NCBI GenBank assembly: GCA_016342285.1
Contig: JAEINQ010000001.1
Location: 124,001 to 188,000, forward strand
From: Desulfobacterales bacterium
GTDB lineage: Bacteria > Desulfobacterota > Desulfobacteria > Desulfobacterales > JAEINQ01
Reading direction: 5' to 3'
DNA length: 64,000 nucleotides
Shown: positions 16,554 to 26,079 of the stretch, in pieces
How the letters are laid out: each line of letters opens with the position of its first letter
How positions within the stretch are numbered: position 1 is the stretch's first letter
Program-made: the position numbers and the translations under genes
The notes under the pieces: generated by a model
The model's database searches: none
The model's input: only the letters and a program-made list of their open reading frames with translations
Told to the model about the DNA's origin: nothing

Positions 16554-17387
16554 TCAATTGCCGTCCTCGGGTTGAATGAGATCACATTCGAGCATGGTCT
16601 GGGCGTTGACGGTTTTTTCCTGTCGGAAGTAGGCTTCGTCAAGCAGCAGGGTTGCGGTGTTCATGATCAGCCTTCGGTTGCCCCGACAGTGGGCTGAGAT
16701 CAGAGCCATGACATCGGCTTCGAACAGATGTTTTGGGGCCTTGGCCTGGTCAAGTCTGTGGGTGATGAACTGCTCGCTGTTTTTATCGTCGAGCGGGTCC
16801 ATGGGGAAGATGGCGGTCAGTCTGGTTCTTACCGGCGCCAGGACAGAGAGTTTCAGGAGTTGCCTGAGAGTATCGTCACCGATGAGCACGATGGAGGCGG
16901 CCACGGTCTTTTTCTCAGCGCTGACCATCAGCGAGCACAGGTCCATCATGGACTCGCGTTCGAGCAATTGAGCATCATCAATGAAGAGCACCGGATAGAG
17001 ACTGTTGGCGGCCCCGGTGAGTTGGAGAAGATGTTTTTGCAACCGGACCAGCAGGGGCACACCACGCCCTGCGGTATCGACCCCGAGCCGGTCGGCAATG
17101 GCTCTGAGCAGGCCCGAGCGATTGAAGCCGGCGTAATGGAGCATGACGGGTTTGTAGATGGTCGGATCGAGCATCCCTGCCAAGTATGCGGTCAGGGTGG
17201 ATTTTCCGGCGCCTGATGGTCCGCAGAGGGCAAAACTTTTTCCGCATTGTAGAAGCGATAAGGCTCGGTTGCAAATACGCTCGTCCTTTGGGCCGATAAA
17301 GGCATGGGCACCGTGACGGGTGTCGGCAAAGGGGTGATGGCGGTAGCCGAAGAACTCGGCCATGGATGGACGGCTGTCTTGGGTCAT
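16554..17387 (-). CDS. IS helper ATPase (ExeA/TniB-like AAA protein)
   Basis: 277 residues from the ATG at 17387, which has an AAAGGAGG ribosome site and overlaps the transposase stop by 4 bp. A longer upstream frame exists but has no support. Walker A is CGPSGAGKSTL, Walker B is YPVLFIDDAQLL, and an arginine sensor follows in VLAPVRTRL. Proteins of this kind, near the ExeA-like ATPases, act as target-selection or activation partners of DDE transposases, like MuB, TniB and IstB. It is the last gene of the IS. Confidence 0.9.
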   Translation of the reverse strand: MTQDSRPSMAEFFGYRHHPFADTRHGAHAFIGPKDERICNRALSLLQCGKSFALCGPSGAGKSTLTAYLAGMLDPTIYKPVMLHYAGFNRSGLLRAIADRLGVDTAGRGVPLLVRLQKHLLQLTGAANSLYPVLFIDDAQLLERESMMDLCSLMVSAEKKTVAASIVLIGDDTLRQLLKLSVLAPVRTRLTAIFPMDPLDDKNSEQFITHRLDQAKAPKHLFEADVMALISAHCRGNRRLIMNTATLLLDEAYFRQEKTVNAQTMLECDLIQPEDGN

Positions 17388-18613
17388 GATTTTCCTCCTT
17401 TGGGGTGATTGAACCGATTGGCATTGGCGGATTTGTTCAAAAGTAGGGCCGGTCGCATGTCGCTGCCGTAGTAGACCCAGGCGTTGTCCCAGGGCAGGTA
17501 AAAGATATCGGCCTTTGTTCCAGGCACACATCCGGGCACTTCAAATATCCGGCCGTTGAGCCGGATGGTGGCGTCGTTGTAGACGCGGCATCGGCGCTGG
17601 ATGCAAAACAGGTTTCGCAGGTCGGCGACTTCGGGCAGGGGGCGGCAGACATTTTCCATGCTGAGCCGTTTTTGCAACGGGCTGATGCCGATGCCGCGGT
17701 GGATACGCTGGTGGTACTCGGCCAGGTAGTCGGCCAGGTCGGCGTTTAGTTGGTCGATGGTGGAGGCATGCTGTTCGCTTAAAAACTGCTCTCTGACGGT
17801 CCGAAAGAAGCGTTCGACTTTTCCGCGCCCCTGGGGCCGGTACGGCGGGGTATGGACCAGATGGGTGCCGAGCCTTGCGCAAACCTGTTTCAAATGGGCG
17901 CTGGCGTAACTGGGGCCGTTATCGGTGTAAAAACGCTGGCAAATGCCGAAGCGGCGCAGGGCGATCATCATCTCGGTCAGTAGCACTTCGACGGTCTCGT
18001 GGAAGTAGAACCGGGCGCTGATCACATAACGAGAGGCGTCATCGATGATCGCGTGAAGGATCGCCTTTTTGGTCCGGCGCCCGTCACGAAGCTGGGGGCC
18101 GTGCATGAAGTCCGCCATCCACAACTGGCCAAAAGCGTTAAAGGCAAAGGCGCGCCCGGTGCCGGCAAGCGCACTTGCCTTGGCGTCGCGGTGGAACTGC
18201 CTGGCAGTAGCGATTCTGTACAGGGTGGCCCGGCTGGGTCTGAGGCCGTTCCAGATGCCGTCGGCCATCAGGTGTTCAAGGATTTTCGCCAAGGTCCAGT
18301 TGGGATGGTCTTCACGCCGTTTGGCCATGGCTTCAACTATCGACGGTGCCACATGCTGCCGACCTTTATCTCGACGGGGTTGGTTGGCCAGGGCTGCAAA
18401 GCCGCCCTTGCGGTACCGGTATAGCCATTTTCGCAGGGTCTCTGTCGAAAGCCTGTCGGTGCTGCCGTCCGGTCGGATAAAGGTTTTTGATGCCAGTTGT
18501 TCCAGCATTTTGGTCAGGGTCGGATCATCGTCGCCGTGGTGCAGTAAGGGCGCAATGATCCCATAGCGCCACAGGGCCTTTTGCTGTCGATCAGGTTTTT
18601 CGGGTTTGCTCAT
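17384..18613 (-). CDS. DDE-type integrase/transposase of the IS (IS481/Mu-like)
   Basis: 409 residues from the ATG at 18613, chosen because an AAGGAG site precedes it. Helix-turn-helix segments are at about 50-130 (LSTETLRKWLYRYRKGG), followed by the RNase-H catalytic core: LWMADFMHG (first D), RFYTDNGPSYAS (second D) and GRGKVERFFRTVRE (E). A C-terminal beta-barrel (about 330-400) resembles the Mu-transposase C domain. It carries out strand transfer. The partner ATPase is downstream. Confidence 0.92.
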   Translation of the reverse strand: MSKPEKPDRQQKALWRYGIIAPLLHHGDDDPTLTKMLEQLASKTFIRPDGSTDRLSTETLRKWLYRYRKGGFAALANQPRRDKGRQHVAPSIVEAMAKRREDHPNWTLAKILEHLMADGIWNGLRPSRATLYRIATARQFHRDAKASALAGTGRAFAFNAFGQLWMADFMHGPQLRDGRRTKKAILHAIIDDASRYVISARFYFHETVEVLLTEMMIALRRFGICQRFYTDNGPSYASAHLKQVCARLGTHLVHTPPYRPQGRGKVERFFRTVREQFLSEQHASTIDQLNADLADYLAEYHQRIHRGIGISPLQKRLSMENVCRPLPEVADLRNLFCIQRRCRVYNDATIRLNGRIFEVPGCVPGTKADIFYLPWDNAWVYYGSDMRPALLLNKSANANRFNHPKGGKS

Positions 18614-18701
18614 CGCTGCGATCTCCTTAAGGGAAGGGTCATGTTTTGGCAGCGATAGCAAAGTTATTGTTATTTCTAAATAATCGTATTGTGTGGGTGG
18701 C

Positions 18702-19205
18702 CTAAAGGCTGAGTCGCTCCGGGAAAAAAGCATAGGAAAATACACGGATAAATCGTGGCCACACTCCGGGTCCGAACGGTGTTGGCGGCAGACTGCCGCC
18801 GCCAATTTCGTCGCGGACCAAATCCAGGGTCCAGACCATCCGGTTTAAGGCACGTTTGACGCTGCTCCATCCGATGTTCAAGCGCCTGGCGCACTGGCTG
18901 ACTGTGTGGTGATTGTCAAAATGATGGTGGTAGATTTGTAGCAGGATGCAAAGGGGGATGCGGCAATACGGCAAAAGGCCGGAAGGGAGGATAGAAAACG
19001 TCTTGCGGGGGCAATCTGGATTGCCGCAGCAGTAACGCTGTATTGCGATTTGGCCCGTGGCGCTGTCAAAGCTATAGCGCCAGTAATGGCCGTGGCGGGT
19101 AACCCGGTATCGCTCACCACATAAAGGGCACCGGCAATCAATTTGCAGGTTTTTCTTGTCTTTTGAAGAAAGCAGCAATAGCATGATCCAGCAGATCGGG
19201 GACAT
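18702..19205 (-). CDS. Zinc-ribbon accessory protein of the IS
   Basis: 167 residues from the ATG at 19205 with AAAGGAG upstream. It has CRCPLCGERY and CCGNPDCPRKTFS (two CxxC/CxxxxC zinc pairs), then a helix-turn-helix-like segment VSQCARRLNIGWSSVKRALNR. It is similar in layout to the zinc-binding N-terminal parts of IS1/ISL3-type proteins and to DUF6431 genes seen with such ISs. It probably recognises DNA for the element. Confidence 0.8.
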   Translation of the reverse strand: MSPICWIMLLLLSSKDKKNLQIDCRCPLCGERYRVTRHGHYWRYSFDSATGQIAIQRYCCGNPDCPRKTFSILPSGLLPYCRIPLCILLQIYHHHFDNHHTVSQCARRLNIGWSSVKRALNRMVWTLDLVRDEIGGGSLPPTPFGPGVWPRFIRVFSYAFFPERLSL

Positions 19206-19404
19206 GGGCGACACTCCTTTGGGCTTCGACAACCCTGGAGTAGCACATGTCCCCGCTCTCTGCACCTGCCAACGTGGTCCTGCAATTTTCTATCCGCGAA
19301 ACTCTCTGGTTTTTCTCAAATTTAATGGCCTGAAGATTTTGGCACTGGTGGGATTACTTGAGATTTTGTGCCTATCGGCAGGCATTTAAAGGTGAGACCT
19401 TACA

Positions 19405-19496
19405 CCGGTCCGCTTAAACCCCACCGCCGGGTAGGTGTGGATAAATTACCGCTTACGACGGTTTTCTAATACGCAAAACCTTTTTTTAATTGTAGC
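19405..19496. other. Junction between the IS and the AT-rich island; no gene seen
   Basis: 92 bp with a short GC-rich stretch (CCCCACCGCCGGG), then an abrupt change to AT-rich sequence that continues to about 26.5 kb. I see no terminator with a clear stem here. Confidence 0.5.
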
Positions 19497-20060
19497 TCAA
19501 ATTCGATTGATTGATATAAAAATATCTTTATGTTGGATACTTATGGCAAGGTCATTAGAAATTGCAATGTCATTTAGCTCATTCTTTAGGTTTGACAAAT
19601 CTGTTTCATCTGGCACATCAACGTCAAGAAGCATAATGTTTTCACCTGGTTTGTTTGGCATCTTCCAGATTCCGTTTATGCCAACAATATTCACATCGTT
19701 ATTGGCCAACGTTTCTGAAGCAAAAACAAGCACCGCTTTCTTTTTCTTGCTTCTAATTGAAATTATATATCTTTGAGAGGATAGAATTTTTGATTTGTCA
19801 AATACAATATTTACTTGTTTGACATATACATCGAGATCAAACTGAAATATTTCGGCTTTAATGGCCTTAGAAAGCTTTTCAATTTTGATAGGTTCTTTTC
19901 TTGAAATTAGAAAGGTACTAGAAAATATACGATTATTAACAACCTGTGTTACATCCTCTATATTAAAATCTAAGTCAGCGACAACCCTTGAAATCTTAGC
20001 CAAAATTCTAGGTTGATCGTTTCCTACGACACTAAAAATGTATTTGCTTATGTTTTCCAA
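19497..20060 (-). CDS. Two-ACT-domain protein (GcvR-like)
   Basis: 187 residues made of two ACT folds. The first starts YIFSVVGNDQPRILAKISRVV and has the DLDFNIEDVTQ strand-helix pattern. The second spans about 95-180, with NNDVNIVGINGI. The layout is that of the glycine-cleavage-repressor-type amino-acid sensors, which bind amino acids such as serine or glycine. It ends the AT-rich minus-strand group, 14 bp after serB, so it is probably co-transcribed and could sense the product of SerB or ThrC. No DNA-binding domain is visible. Confidence 0.85.
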   Translation of the reverse strand: MENISKYIFSVVGNDQPRILAKISRVVADLDFNIEDVTQVVNNRIFSSTFLISRKEPIKIEKLSKAIKAEIFQFDLDVYVKQVNIVFDKSKILSSQRYIISIRSKKKKAVLVFASETLANNDVNIVGINGIWKMPNKPGENIMLLDVDVPDETDLSNLKNELNDIAISNDLAISIQHKDIFISINRI

Positions 20061-20074
20061 TAAATAAGTCCTAT

Positions 20075-21256
20075 TTACTTAATGTTATTTACATTTGATT
20101 CTGGCACACCTAAAAAATACAGTAGTCCGGATATGTTTTTACTGGTAATAATTCCGTCACTGTAATCTTTTAATATTTCTTTAGGGTTAAATCCAATTGC
20201 TAAACCAGCATTGTCAAGCATAAATCTATCATTTGATCCATCGCCAACAGCAACTATTTGGTCTACCGATATGTTTTCCATAATAGCAATTTCTTTAAGA
20301 ATTTCCCCTTTTCTTTCTGCTGTAATTATTTCTCCTACAATTTTTCCGGTAACAATGTTATCTTGGATTTCTAATTCATTTGCAAATACAAAATCAAGTG
20401 ACAAACTTTCTTTTAAATAATCAGTAAAAAAAGAGAACCCACCTGAAATAATACCAATTTTATACCCCATAAAACGTAGGACTGATATAAGTTCTTCTGC
20501 GCCCGGCGTCATTTCAATAGTCTGAATCAAGTTTTGGAGCTTTTCTGCCTTAAGTCCTTTTAGCAATTTAACTCTTTTCACAAGTGCATGTTCAAAATCA
20601 ATATTTCCTTTCATCGCATCAGATGTAAGAGTTTTAATTGACTTTTCAACTCCAGCCAACTTCCCTATCTCATCAATAATTTCTTGCTGAATTATTGTAC
20701 TGTCACAATCAAATAAAATAACCTTTTTAGGTTTTGAGTGTATCCCGCATTCAATTAATGAAACATCCATTTCAATTTCCTTAGCGTGTTTATATATTTT
20801 CTGTCGAAAATTCTTTAAATTTTTGATATCAGCGACGTCAATTGTCAATTCCATTGCTATGTAGGCACCCCGAGCTATCATTCTAATTATTTCAATATTG
20901 ACTGAATTAAACGACAAAAAACCCGATATTGAGGCTACCAACCCGGGCTTGTCATTGCCAATCATCGTTAATATATACAGCCTTTTTTTAGCATTTCTGA
21001 CGATAGGCCGATATTCGTCTGTCCTGATCCCTAAATTAAAATTGCTACTTATTTTCTCCAACTCATATAACATTTTCTTGAAGTCAGATTTTGATGTGCT
21101 TAGATCAACAACCAAAAACATAGAGAAGTGTCCACGAATAGCTCTCGCATCAACGTCCACAATATTAATATTCAATTTAGATATAGCATCAGACACAATC
21201 GAAACTAATCCAGGCCTATCTTTGCCTACAGCAGAAATGATATATAATGAGTTCAT
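20075..21256 (-). CDS. serB: Phosphoserine phosphatase SerB with two N-terminal ACT domains
   Basis: 393 residues. Two ACT domains (about 1-75 and 90-170, VGKDRPGLVSIVSD and IGNDKPGLVASISG) are followed by a HAD phosphatase. Motif I is LFDCDSTIIQQE, motif II GIISGGFSFF, the Lys is in AERKGEILKE and motif IV is VGDGSNDRFML, all intact. It hydrolyses phosphoserine to serine. Relatives of the ThrH type also transfer phosphate to homoserine, so with threonine synthase nearby it might feed threonine synthesis. Base composition is far more AT-rich than in the flanking genes, indicating transfer. Confidence 0.93.
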   Translation of the reverse strand: MNSLYIISAVGKDRPGLVSIVSDAISKLNINIVDVDARAIRGHFSMFLVVDLSTSKSDFKKMLYELEKISSNFNLGIRTDEYRPIVRNAKKRLYILTMIGNDKPGLVASISGFLSFNSVNIEIIRMIARGAYIAMELTIDVADIKNLKNFRQKIYKHAKEIEMDVSLIECGIHSKPKKVILFDCDSTIIQQEIIDEIGKLAGVEKSIKTLTSDAMKGNIDFEHALVKRVKLLKGLKAEKLQNLIQTIEMTPGAEELISVLRFMGYKIGIISGGFSFFTDYLKESLSLDFVFANELEIQDNIVTGKIVGEIITAERKGEILKEIAIMENISVDQIVAVGDGSNDRFMLDNAGLAIGFNPKEILKDYSDGIITSKNISGLLYFLGVPESNVNNIK

Positions 21257-21443
21257 AATATCCTAAGTTAACGGTCAACCAATTATTCGTTTATCGTTCA
21301 ATTAATAATTCTTAATGGGGCTTCATTGAACAATGAATGCTGTTGAAATCCACTATTCTTTTGCGGAGCTATGACAAAAAAATAGTAGTAAACACCATTG
21401 CCAACGTATTGATTTATATGATCTTTGGAATTCCATAACCTTT

Positions 21444-23345
21444 TTATTTTAAGCCTTTCAAAAGATACTTAATTTGCCTATTTGATTGAGTAATTAATGC
21501 TTCTGAAAAGTTTCCAAAATATTTCTTATATTTTTTTTGGTCCTTCACAATTGCAGCTTTTTCGGTCTTTTCTTCATCAACCAAATAGTTAACGAATTTT
21601 TTAAGCCCTTTTATTCTGTTCTGAATGCTTTTTTGAGATAGATCAGCTTGAATAATATGGAAATCTTCAGGTTGTACATAGGTGCTAAATTTCATAATTT
21701 CTAAATATTCAATTACTCCAAGAAGTTCAACGTGACACCTCCCTGCATAAGTAATACAAATAAAAATATCATTACTATAAAGGTCTTCTTCTTGCATGTT
21801 TTGAAAAAATATCCTTTCACTAAAGTCTTCATCGACAGCACCTTTCACCGCAAATAGTTGAGCCCGTAGAAAGACTCTAAGAGCTCTAAGGATATCTATT
21901 TTGCTATAATCAAATGTATCAACAAGTATCTTTGTAAATTCGGCAAGTTCTATTTTGTTCCCAAAATTGTTCATAGCCTGCAACATTCTAACTCTAATAG
22001 TTTGATTGTACTCAGTCGTTTGGTTTTCATTTTCAAATAAATTGATAATAAACAATTCTTCGTCATCGGCTATTGGATCATAATATTCTTGGTTTTTTAA
22101 ACAGTGGGAAAATAGAAAGCGTTTAAACAAATTGTCTTTGGTAGGCAAATATCGATCGTTATTAAAATAGTCATAAAAAAAGTAATATGACTGAAGACAA
22201 TTTAAAAGGATTTGCAGAAGCCTTCTAATATTGTAATTCGACAATGGCAATATAAATTTTTGCATTACATCTGAAGAAATTAGCAAGTTCAAAACTCTTT
22301 CTAAATCGAGAACTAAATCGCTTATTTTGTAATGATATCCAGTCATTTTTAAGGAAATATCATAAAATGGTTCAATGTTATTTTTAAACAACAACATTCG
22401 TTTCTTTAATAAAGATTCAATATTTGGTAGGGATAAATTTAGCTTTCTGGGAAAAAATGCTGAATAAACCTCTCTAGCATCTGGTGAATTTAGAGAAATA
22501 TACCTCATTGTGATGATCATAGGTGAACCCATATCAGAAGCAAAATGTACAGTATCAATTAGCACTCGATGATGTAAGCAATGATAATGTTGATCGATGT
22601 TGTCTAAAATTATCCAAAATTGTCCAATAACATTGTTTTCAATTAAAAATTTGATTTTCTTTTTTATAAGCAACTGTATTTCATCAACGTTCCCTTTCAT
22701 CATCGAAAACGGGAAGGGCGCAAACAATTTGTCAATTTCTTCTTCAATTAGATCATTATTCTTAATTGTTTTTTTCAGATCTTCAATTTCAGTTTTGAAT
22801 AGTTTCTTCAATACTTCTCGATTAATATCGCGGACTTCTTCAAATTCTTTACTAATAACATCATTAATTGCCTTCATTATGAACAGAATCATTCGGTCTG
22901 GAGTTGAAGGTGCCGTCTTTAAGTTTACAATGGCCGAGCCAATTTTGCACTCATTTTGCAGTTTATTCTTCAATCCGAATGAATATCGAAGGAATGAGGT
23001 TTTCCCAGTACCCACATATCCAAGAATAAACAATGGGGAATCTTCACTTCCTTTCCAGTTCATAACCATACTCTTCATTTTCGGATATGCCATTAAATCT
23101 GAATTGTTAGCAAACAAATGTTTCTCTGCCAAAAATGCAGGTGGAACATTATATATTATACTATCTAAGAATTTTTCGTCAAAATTTCTCATTCTTTGAT
23201 CAGTGTAGATTTTTTCAAAATAGTCGTCAGATATTGCCTGCTCACCAAAAGCTGCAATTAATGCATTTGCGAAGTGTTCCCAAGTCTCATCAGTGTTCTT
23301 TCTATGGCCCTTTACAGCCAACTTGTCTACAATTCTTTGTTTCAT
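21444..23345 (-). CDS. P-loop ATPase of unknown family in the AT-rich island (STAND/AAA-like)
   Basis: 633 residues from the ATG at 23345, preceded by GGAG. An in-frame TTG two codons earlier is less likely. Walker A is GYVGTGKTSFLR (about 108-119), Walker B is QFWIILDNIDQH (about 250) and a sensor-like strand is PMIITMRYIS. About 350 C-terminal residues are all-helical with winged-helix-like segments. There is no recognisable nuclease, protease or TIR effector. The organisation recalls STAND-type NTPases used as sensors in phage defence, but I cannot place it in a named group. It lies between threonine synthase and SerB. Confidence 0.8.
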   Translation of the reverse strand: MKQRIVDKLAVKGHRKNTDETWEHFANALIAAFGEQAISDDYFEKIYTDQRMRNFDEKFLDSIIYNVPPAFLAEKHLFANNSDLMAYPKMKSMVMNWKGSEDSPLFILGYVGTGKTSFLRYSFGLKNKLQNECKIGSAIVNLKTAPSTPDRMILFIMKAINDVISKEFEEVRDINREVLKKLFKTEIEDLKKTIKNNDLIEEEIDKLFAPFPFSMMKGNVDEIQLLIKKKIKFLIENNVIGQFWIILDNIDQHYHCLHHRVLIDTVHFASDMGSPMIITMRYISLNSPDAREVYSAFFPRKLNLSLPNIESLLKKRMLLFKNNIEPFYDISLKMTGYHYKISDLVLDLERVLNLLISSDVMQKFILPLSNYNIRRLLQILLNCLQSYYFFYDYFNNDRYLPTKDNLFKRFLFSHCLKNQEYYDPIADDEELFIINLFENENQTTEYNQTIRVRMLQAMNNFGNKIELAEFTKILVDTFDYSKIDILRALRVFLRAQLFAVKGAVDEDFSERIFFQNMQEEDLYSNDIFICITYAGRCHVELLGVIEYLEIMKFSTYVQPEDFHIIQADLSQKSIQNRIKGLKKFVNYLVDEEKTEKAAIVKDQKKYKKYFGNFSEALITQSNRQIKYLLKGLK

Positions 23346-23511
23346 TGACAACTCCTATATTTTACCAGTTGATTTAGTACTTGATTCCAGAATATTTACG
23401 TTAAATTAAATTGAAAACCTTTCAAATCAGGAACTGCCACAGTTAAACTAAAATATATTGTATGTTTGATTTCAGTCATAAACGCCTGATGACTTCAATT
23501 ATTGTTTTATT

Positions 23512-24981
23512 TTAGTGAGATCTTTTTTCCTCATAAATACTTTCTATTTTCTCCATAGTCTCTTGATATTGTTCATCGCTCAAAACCATCGCGCCATTTT
23601 TTTTTATTATTGGCTGTGAGCTAATTGAATAAATTCTTTCCTGCTTGTTTGCTTGTTTAGACATTTTCTCAGGCATTCCAGGCCGGACATTAACTGCGCG
23701 TTTGATTTCTTCTGGAAATTTTCCTGGGTCTGCTGTTTCATATATAATTGAGAGGGAATTATGCTTATTTTTTAAGTATTTTTTTAAAGTTGCCCATCCG
23801 ACTGCCCCATGCGGTTCAATCATAATACCATATATTTCATAAACCTCTTTAATAGCACTATAATGTTCATCGTTTTTTATAGTCGAAGAAAAAATTTTTT
23901 CATTCATTTCTTTTATATCAGGAATAATGTCTACGAAACCCTCCTCAACAACTCTTCCTTGTTTATCTCTCTGGTCAGAAACATGACCCCCAAACCAGTC
24001 AAATATTCTGGCAATATTGCTTGGATTAGAGACTACCATAGCAGTGGACGGTGAATAAACTGATGGTTTAACCGTATATTCGCCTGTTTCTAGAAAATCT
24101 GGGAATTCACGATTTTCGTTTACCCCGCATACTATTTTTTCTATCGGTAGTCCCATACCCTGCGATAATATTGTGCCCATCAAATTCCCGAAATTTCCGG
24201 ATGGAATACAAATTATTGTTTTCTCAGGGTATTCAGCCAGTTTAGAGTAAGCGTAGAAGGGGTAAACAGCTTGAGGTAAAAGCCGCCCGATACTAATTGA
24301 ATTTGCTGAAGTTAAAATGTTTTCGTTTTCAAAAGTATCCTTTGCGAATTTCTTATCGGCTAAAAGCCTTTTGGCAATCGCCTGACATATATCAAAATCA
24401 CCATTAACTTCAAATGCATATATGTTCTTTTTCAAAGTTGTCATTTGCCGTCTTTGTCTACTTGAAATAGCTCCCTTCGGAAAAAAGACTATATTATCTA
24501 TCCTATCTAATGAATGTAAGGCATCTGCAACTGCACCACCAGTGTCACCGCTTGTAGCTACGACAACTACTCTTCTCGTATCGTCAATTTCAAGGTAATA
24601 GTTCAAAATTCGACCAAAAAACCTTGCTGCGTAATCTTTGAATGAGTATGTTGGGCCATTTGTAAGCCACATTATGTACGTTTTCCCTGTAACATGTCTT
24701 AAGTCAGTAGGAATAATTCTTTCATCATATGCATCTTTACAGATCTTTTCTAAATCACATAGATTTATATCCGGTTCTAAAAACTTGCTTAAAACGGTAA
24801 AGGCTATTTCTGGATAGCTTTTTTCCTTCATAGAGACCAATGTTTTTCTTTCAATAACAGGCACATTATTCCTTGAAATCATATACAATCCGTAATTCGA
24901 AGCCAATCCATTCAATAGTGCCGTCCTAAAATCAACCTTTTCGCTGAGATTGTTTGTACTGTAATAGAGTATTTGTTTCAT
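23512..24981 (-). CDS. thrC: Threonine synthase-like PLP enzyme
   Basis: 489 residues of the fold-type II PLP family. The N-terminal region has the cofactor lysine in GPTYSFKDYAARFF and the phosphate-binding ATSGDTGGAVADAL. SGNFGNLMG and the C-terminal ETADPGKFPEEI agree with ThrC of the longer class. It converts O-phosphohomoserine to threonine. It starts 12 bp after the putative Abi gene, so it is probably on the same transcript. No homoserine kinase is seen in the window. Confidence 0.9.
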   Translation of the reverse strand: MKQILYYSTNNLSEKVDFRTALLNGLASNYGLYMISRNNVPVIERKTLVSMKEKSYPEIAFTVLSKFLEPDINLCDLEKICKDAYDERIIPTDLRHVTGKTYIMWLTNGPTYSFKDYAARFFGRILNYYLEIDDTRRVVVVATSGDTGGAVADALHSLDRIDNIVFFPKGAISSRQRRQMTTLKKNIYAFEVNGDFDICQAIAKRLLADKKFAKDTFENENILTSANSISIGRLLPQAVYPFYAYSKLAEYPEKTIICIPSGNFGNLMGTILSQGMGLPIEKIVCGVNENREFPDFLETGEYTVKPSVYSPSTAMVVSNPSNIARIFDWFGGHVSDQRDKQGRVVEEGFVDIIPDIKEMNEKIFSSTIKNDEHYSAIKEVYEIYGIMIEPHGAVGWATLKKYLKNKHNSLSIIYETADPGKFPEEIKRAVNVRPGMPEKMSKQANKQERIYSISSQPIIKKNGAMVLSDEQYQETMEKIESIYEEKRSH

Positions 24982-24993
24982 CTTTCCCCTTCT

Positions 24994-26025
24994 TTATCCC
25001 GCTATTTGACCATAATTATTTTCGTCACAAAGTTCTATTAAGTTTATTTTTTCTAATTCATTTTTTGATATTCCTTTTATCATATCATATTTTTTAATAT
25101 TTGCCTTAAAATTAGGATAGGCAAAACTGTTAAAAAATTGCATTAGCAATTCATAACCGGATAGATGCGCTCTAACTAAATCGATATAAACTTTCTTTTC
25201 TTTGTGTTGATTCTCTTTAAACTTCCCGAAAAACTTGTTTGAATCTACAAATTTGATAATGTTATACAAATTTCGAAAATAGTATCCTATATTCGGTTGA
25301 TAAGTCTCATTCCACTCCTCATATGACATTTCAACCATTTTGACTTTGTTATTTGGGAACTCTCTTCTATATTTATTTAATACTGCTATAAATGACTCAT
25401 AATAATATTTAAAGCTGATTTTACCTATGTGCGTCTCAACTTGATTTTCTTTATTTTTGCACTCAAACTTCATTGAATAAACCAAGCTATTATGAAGGTG
25501 TAACATTTGAAAAAAAGTATGCTCAAATATTTGGCTCGAAATTATTTCATTTTGCTTTTCGACCATAATCTTTTGGTCCCGAATTTCACTTCGGGTCAAT
25601 TTTAGCTCATCTCTTTGATTCGACAAATCTTGTCTTTGCATATAAACAGCTAATACAACGCCCAAAAATGCTAGCGCAGAAAACAAACTGCTTAATATTG
25701 AATATGCATTACCTAATTTTGAGAATTTCTCTAAATCATTATTCCATACAACAATACCGAAAATTATTGTGAATAAAACTATAGCAATTACAACGGCTAA
25801 AACATAGATTCTTGAAGATAGTTTGCTATACGTGCAACTTACTATTATTGATTCATAAATATCGGTTTTTGTTTTCCCAATTAAAGCCTCCACCGCATAT
25901 AAAAACTCCCCACGATGATAAAATTCGCAATCTTTTAGTTCTTTTAGAAATTCGATATCTTCTACTGGTATCTCTTTTTGCCGTAACTTCTTTAACGATT
26001 TTAATGTAATTTTATAGCAAAACAT
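24994..26025 (-). CDS. Putative phage abortive-infection membrane protein (putAbiC family)
   Basis: 343 residues from the ATG at 26025; an in-frame TTG at 26040 is also possible. Two membrane segments lie at about 70-92 (VLAVVIAIVLFTIIFGIVVW) and 105-125 (AYSILSSLFSALAFLGVVLA), followed by a coiled coil with QRDELKLTRSEI. The family hallmark SQIFEHTFFQMLHLHNSLV comes next, then a conserved cytosolic domain with GYYFRNLYNIIKFV. This layout matches the putAbiC family named for a lactococcal abortive-infection protein. The molecular target is unknown. It is the first gene of the AT-rich minus-strand group and lies downstream of a c-di-GMP-type riboswitch. Confidence 0.88.
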   Translation of the reverse strand: MFCYKITLKSLKKLRQKEIPVEDIEFLKELKDCEFYHRGEFLYAVEALIGKTKTDIYESIIVSCTYSKLSSRIYVLAVVIAIVLFTIIFGIVVWNNDLEKFSKLGNAYSILSSLFSALAFLGVVLAVYMQRQDLSNQRDELKLTRSEIRDQKIMVEKQNEIISSQIFEHTFFQMLHLHNSLVYSMKFECKNKENQVETHIGKISFKYYYESFIAVLNKYRREFPNNKVKMVEMSYEEWNETYQPNIGYYFRNLYNIIKFVDSNKFFGKFKENQHKEKKVYIDLVRAHLSGYELLMQFFNSFAYPNFKANIKKYDMIKGISKNELEKINLIELCDENNYGQIAG

Positions 26026-26079
26026 ATAACTAAACCCCAATTATTAATGCTCATTTAAAGAGTAGGGTACTATTCACTT

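Larger units (their letters stand above)
16446..19404 (-). mobile_element. Three-gene insertion sequence (Zn-ribbon protein, DDE transposase, ATPase)
   Basis: The left end TGTTGATTCTCAC and the inverted right end TGTAAGGTCTCAC match at most positions and start with TG as in many DDE elements. Inside both ends lie subterminal words of the type GCACAAAATCTCA. The right end has two of them (about 19.33-19.38 kb) and the left end one (about 16.46-16.48 kb). The left junction cuts a dispersed repeat whose intact copy continues at 26.88 kb. No target duplication is visible. The cargo is only the three IS genes on the minus strand. Confidence 0.7.

Noticed and set aside
16440..19410. Target-site duplication of the three-gene IS
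   Set aside because: The five to eight bases on either side of the proposed ends do not match.
19435..26040. CBASS-like system suggested by the cyclic-dinucleotide riboswitch next to an Abi gene
   Set aside because: No CD-NTase, Cap2/Cap3 or recognised cyclic-oligonucleotide effector domain is encoded in the window.
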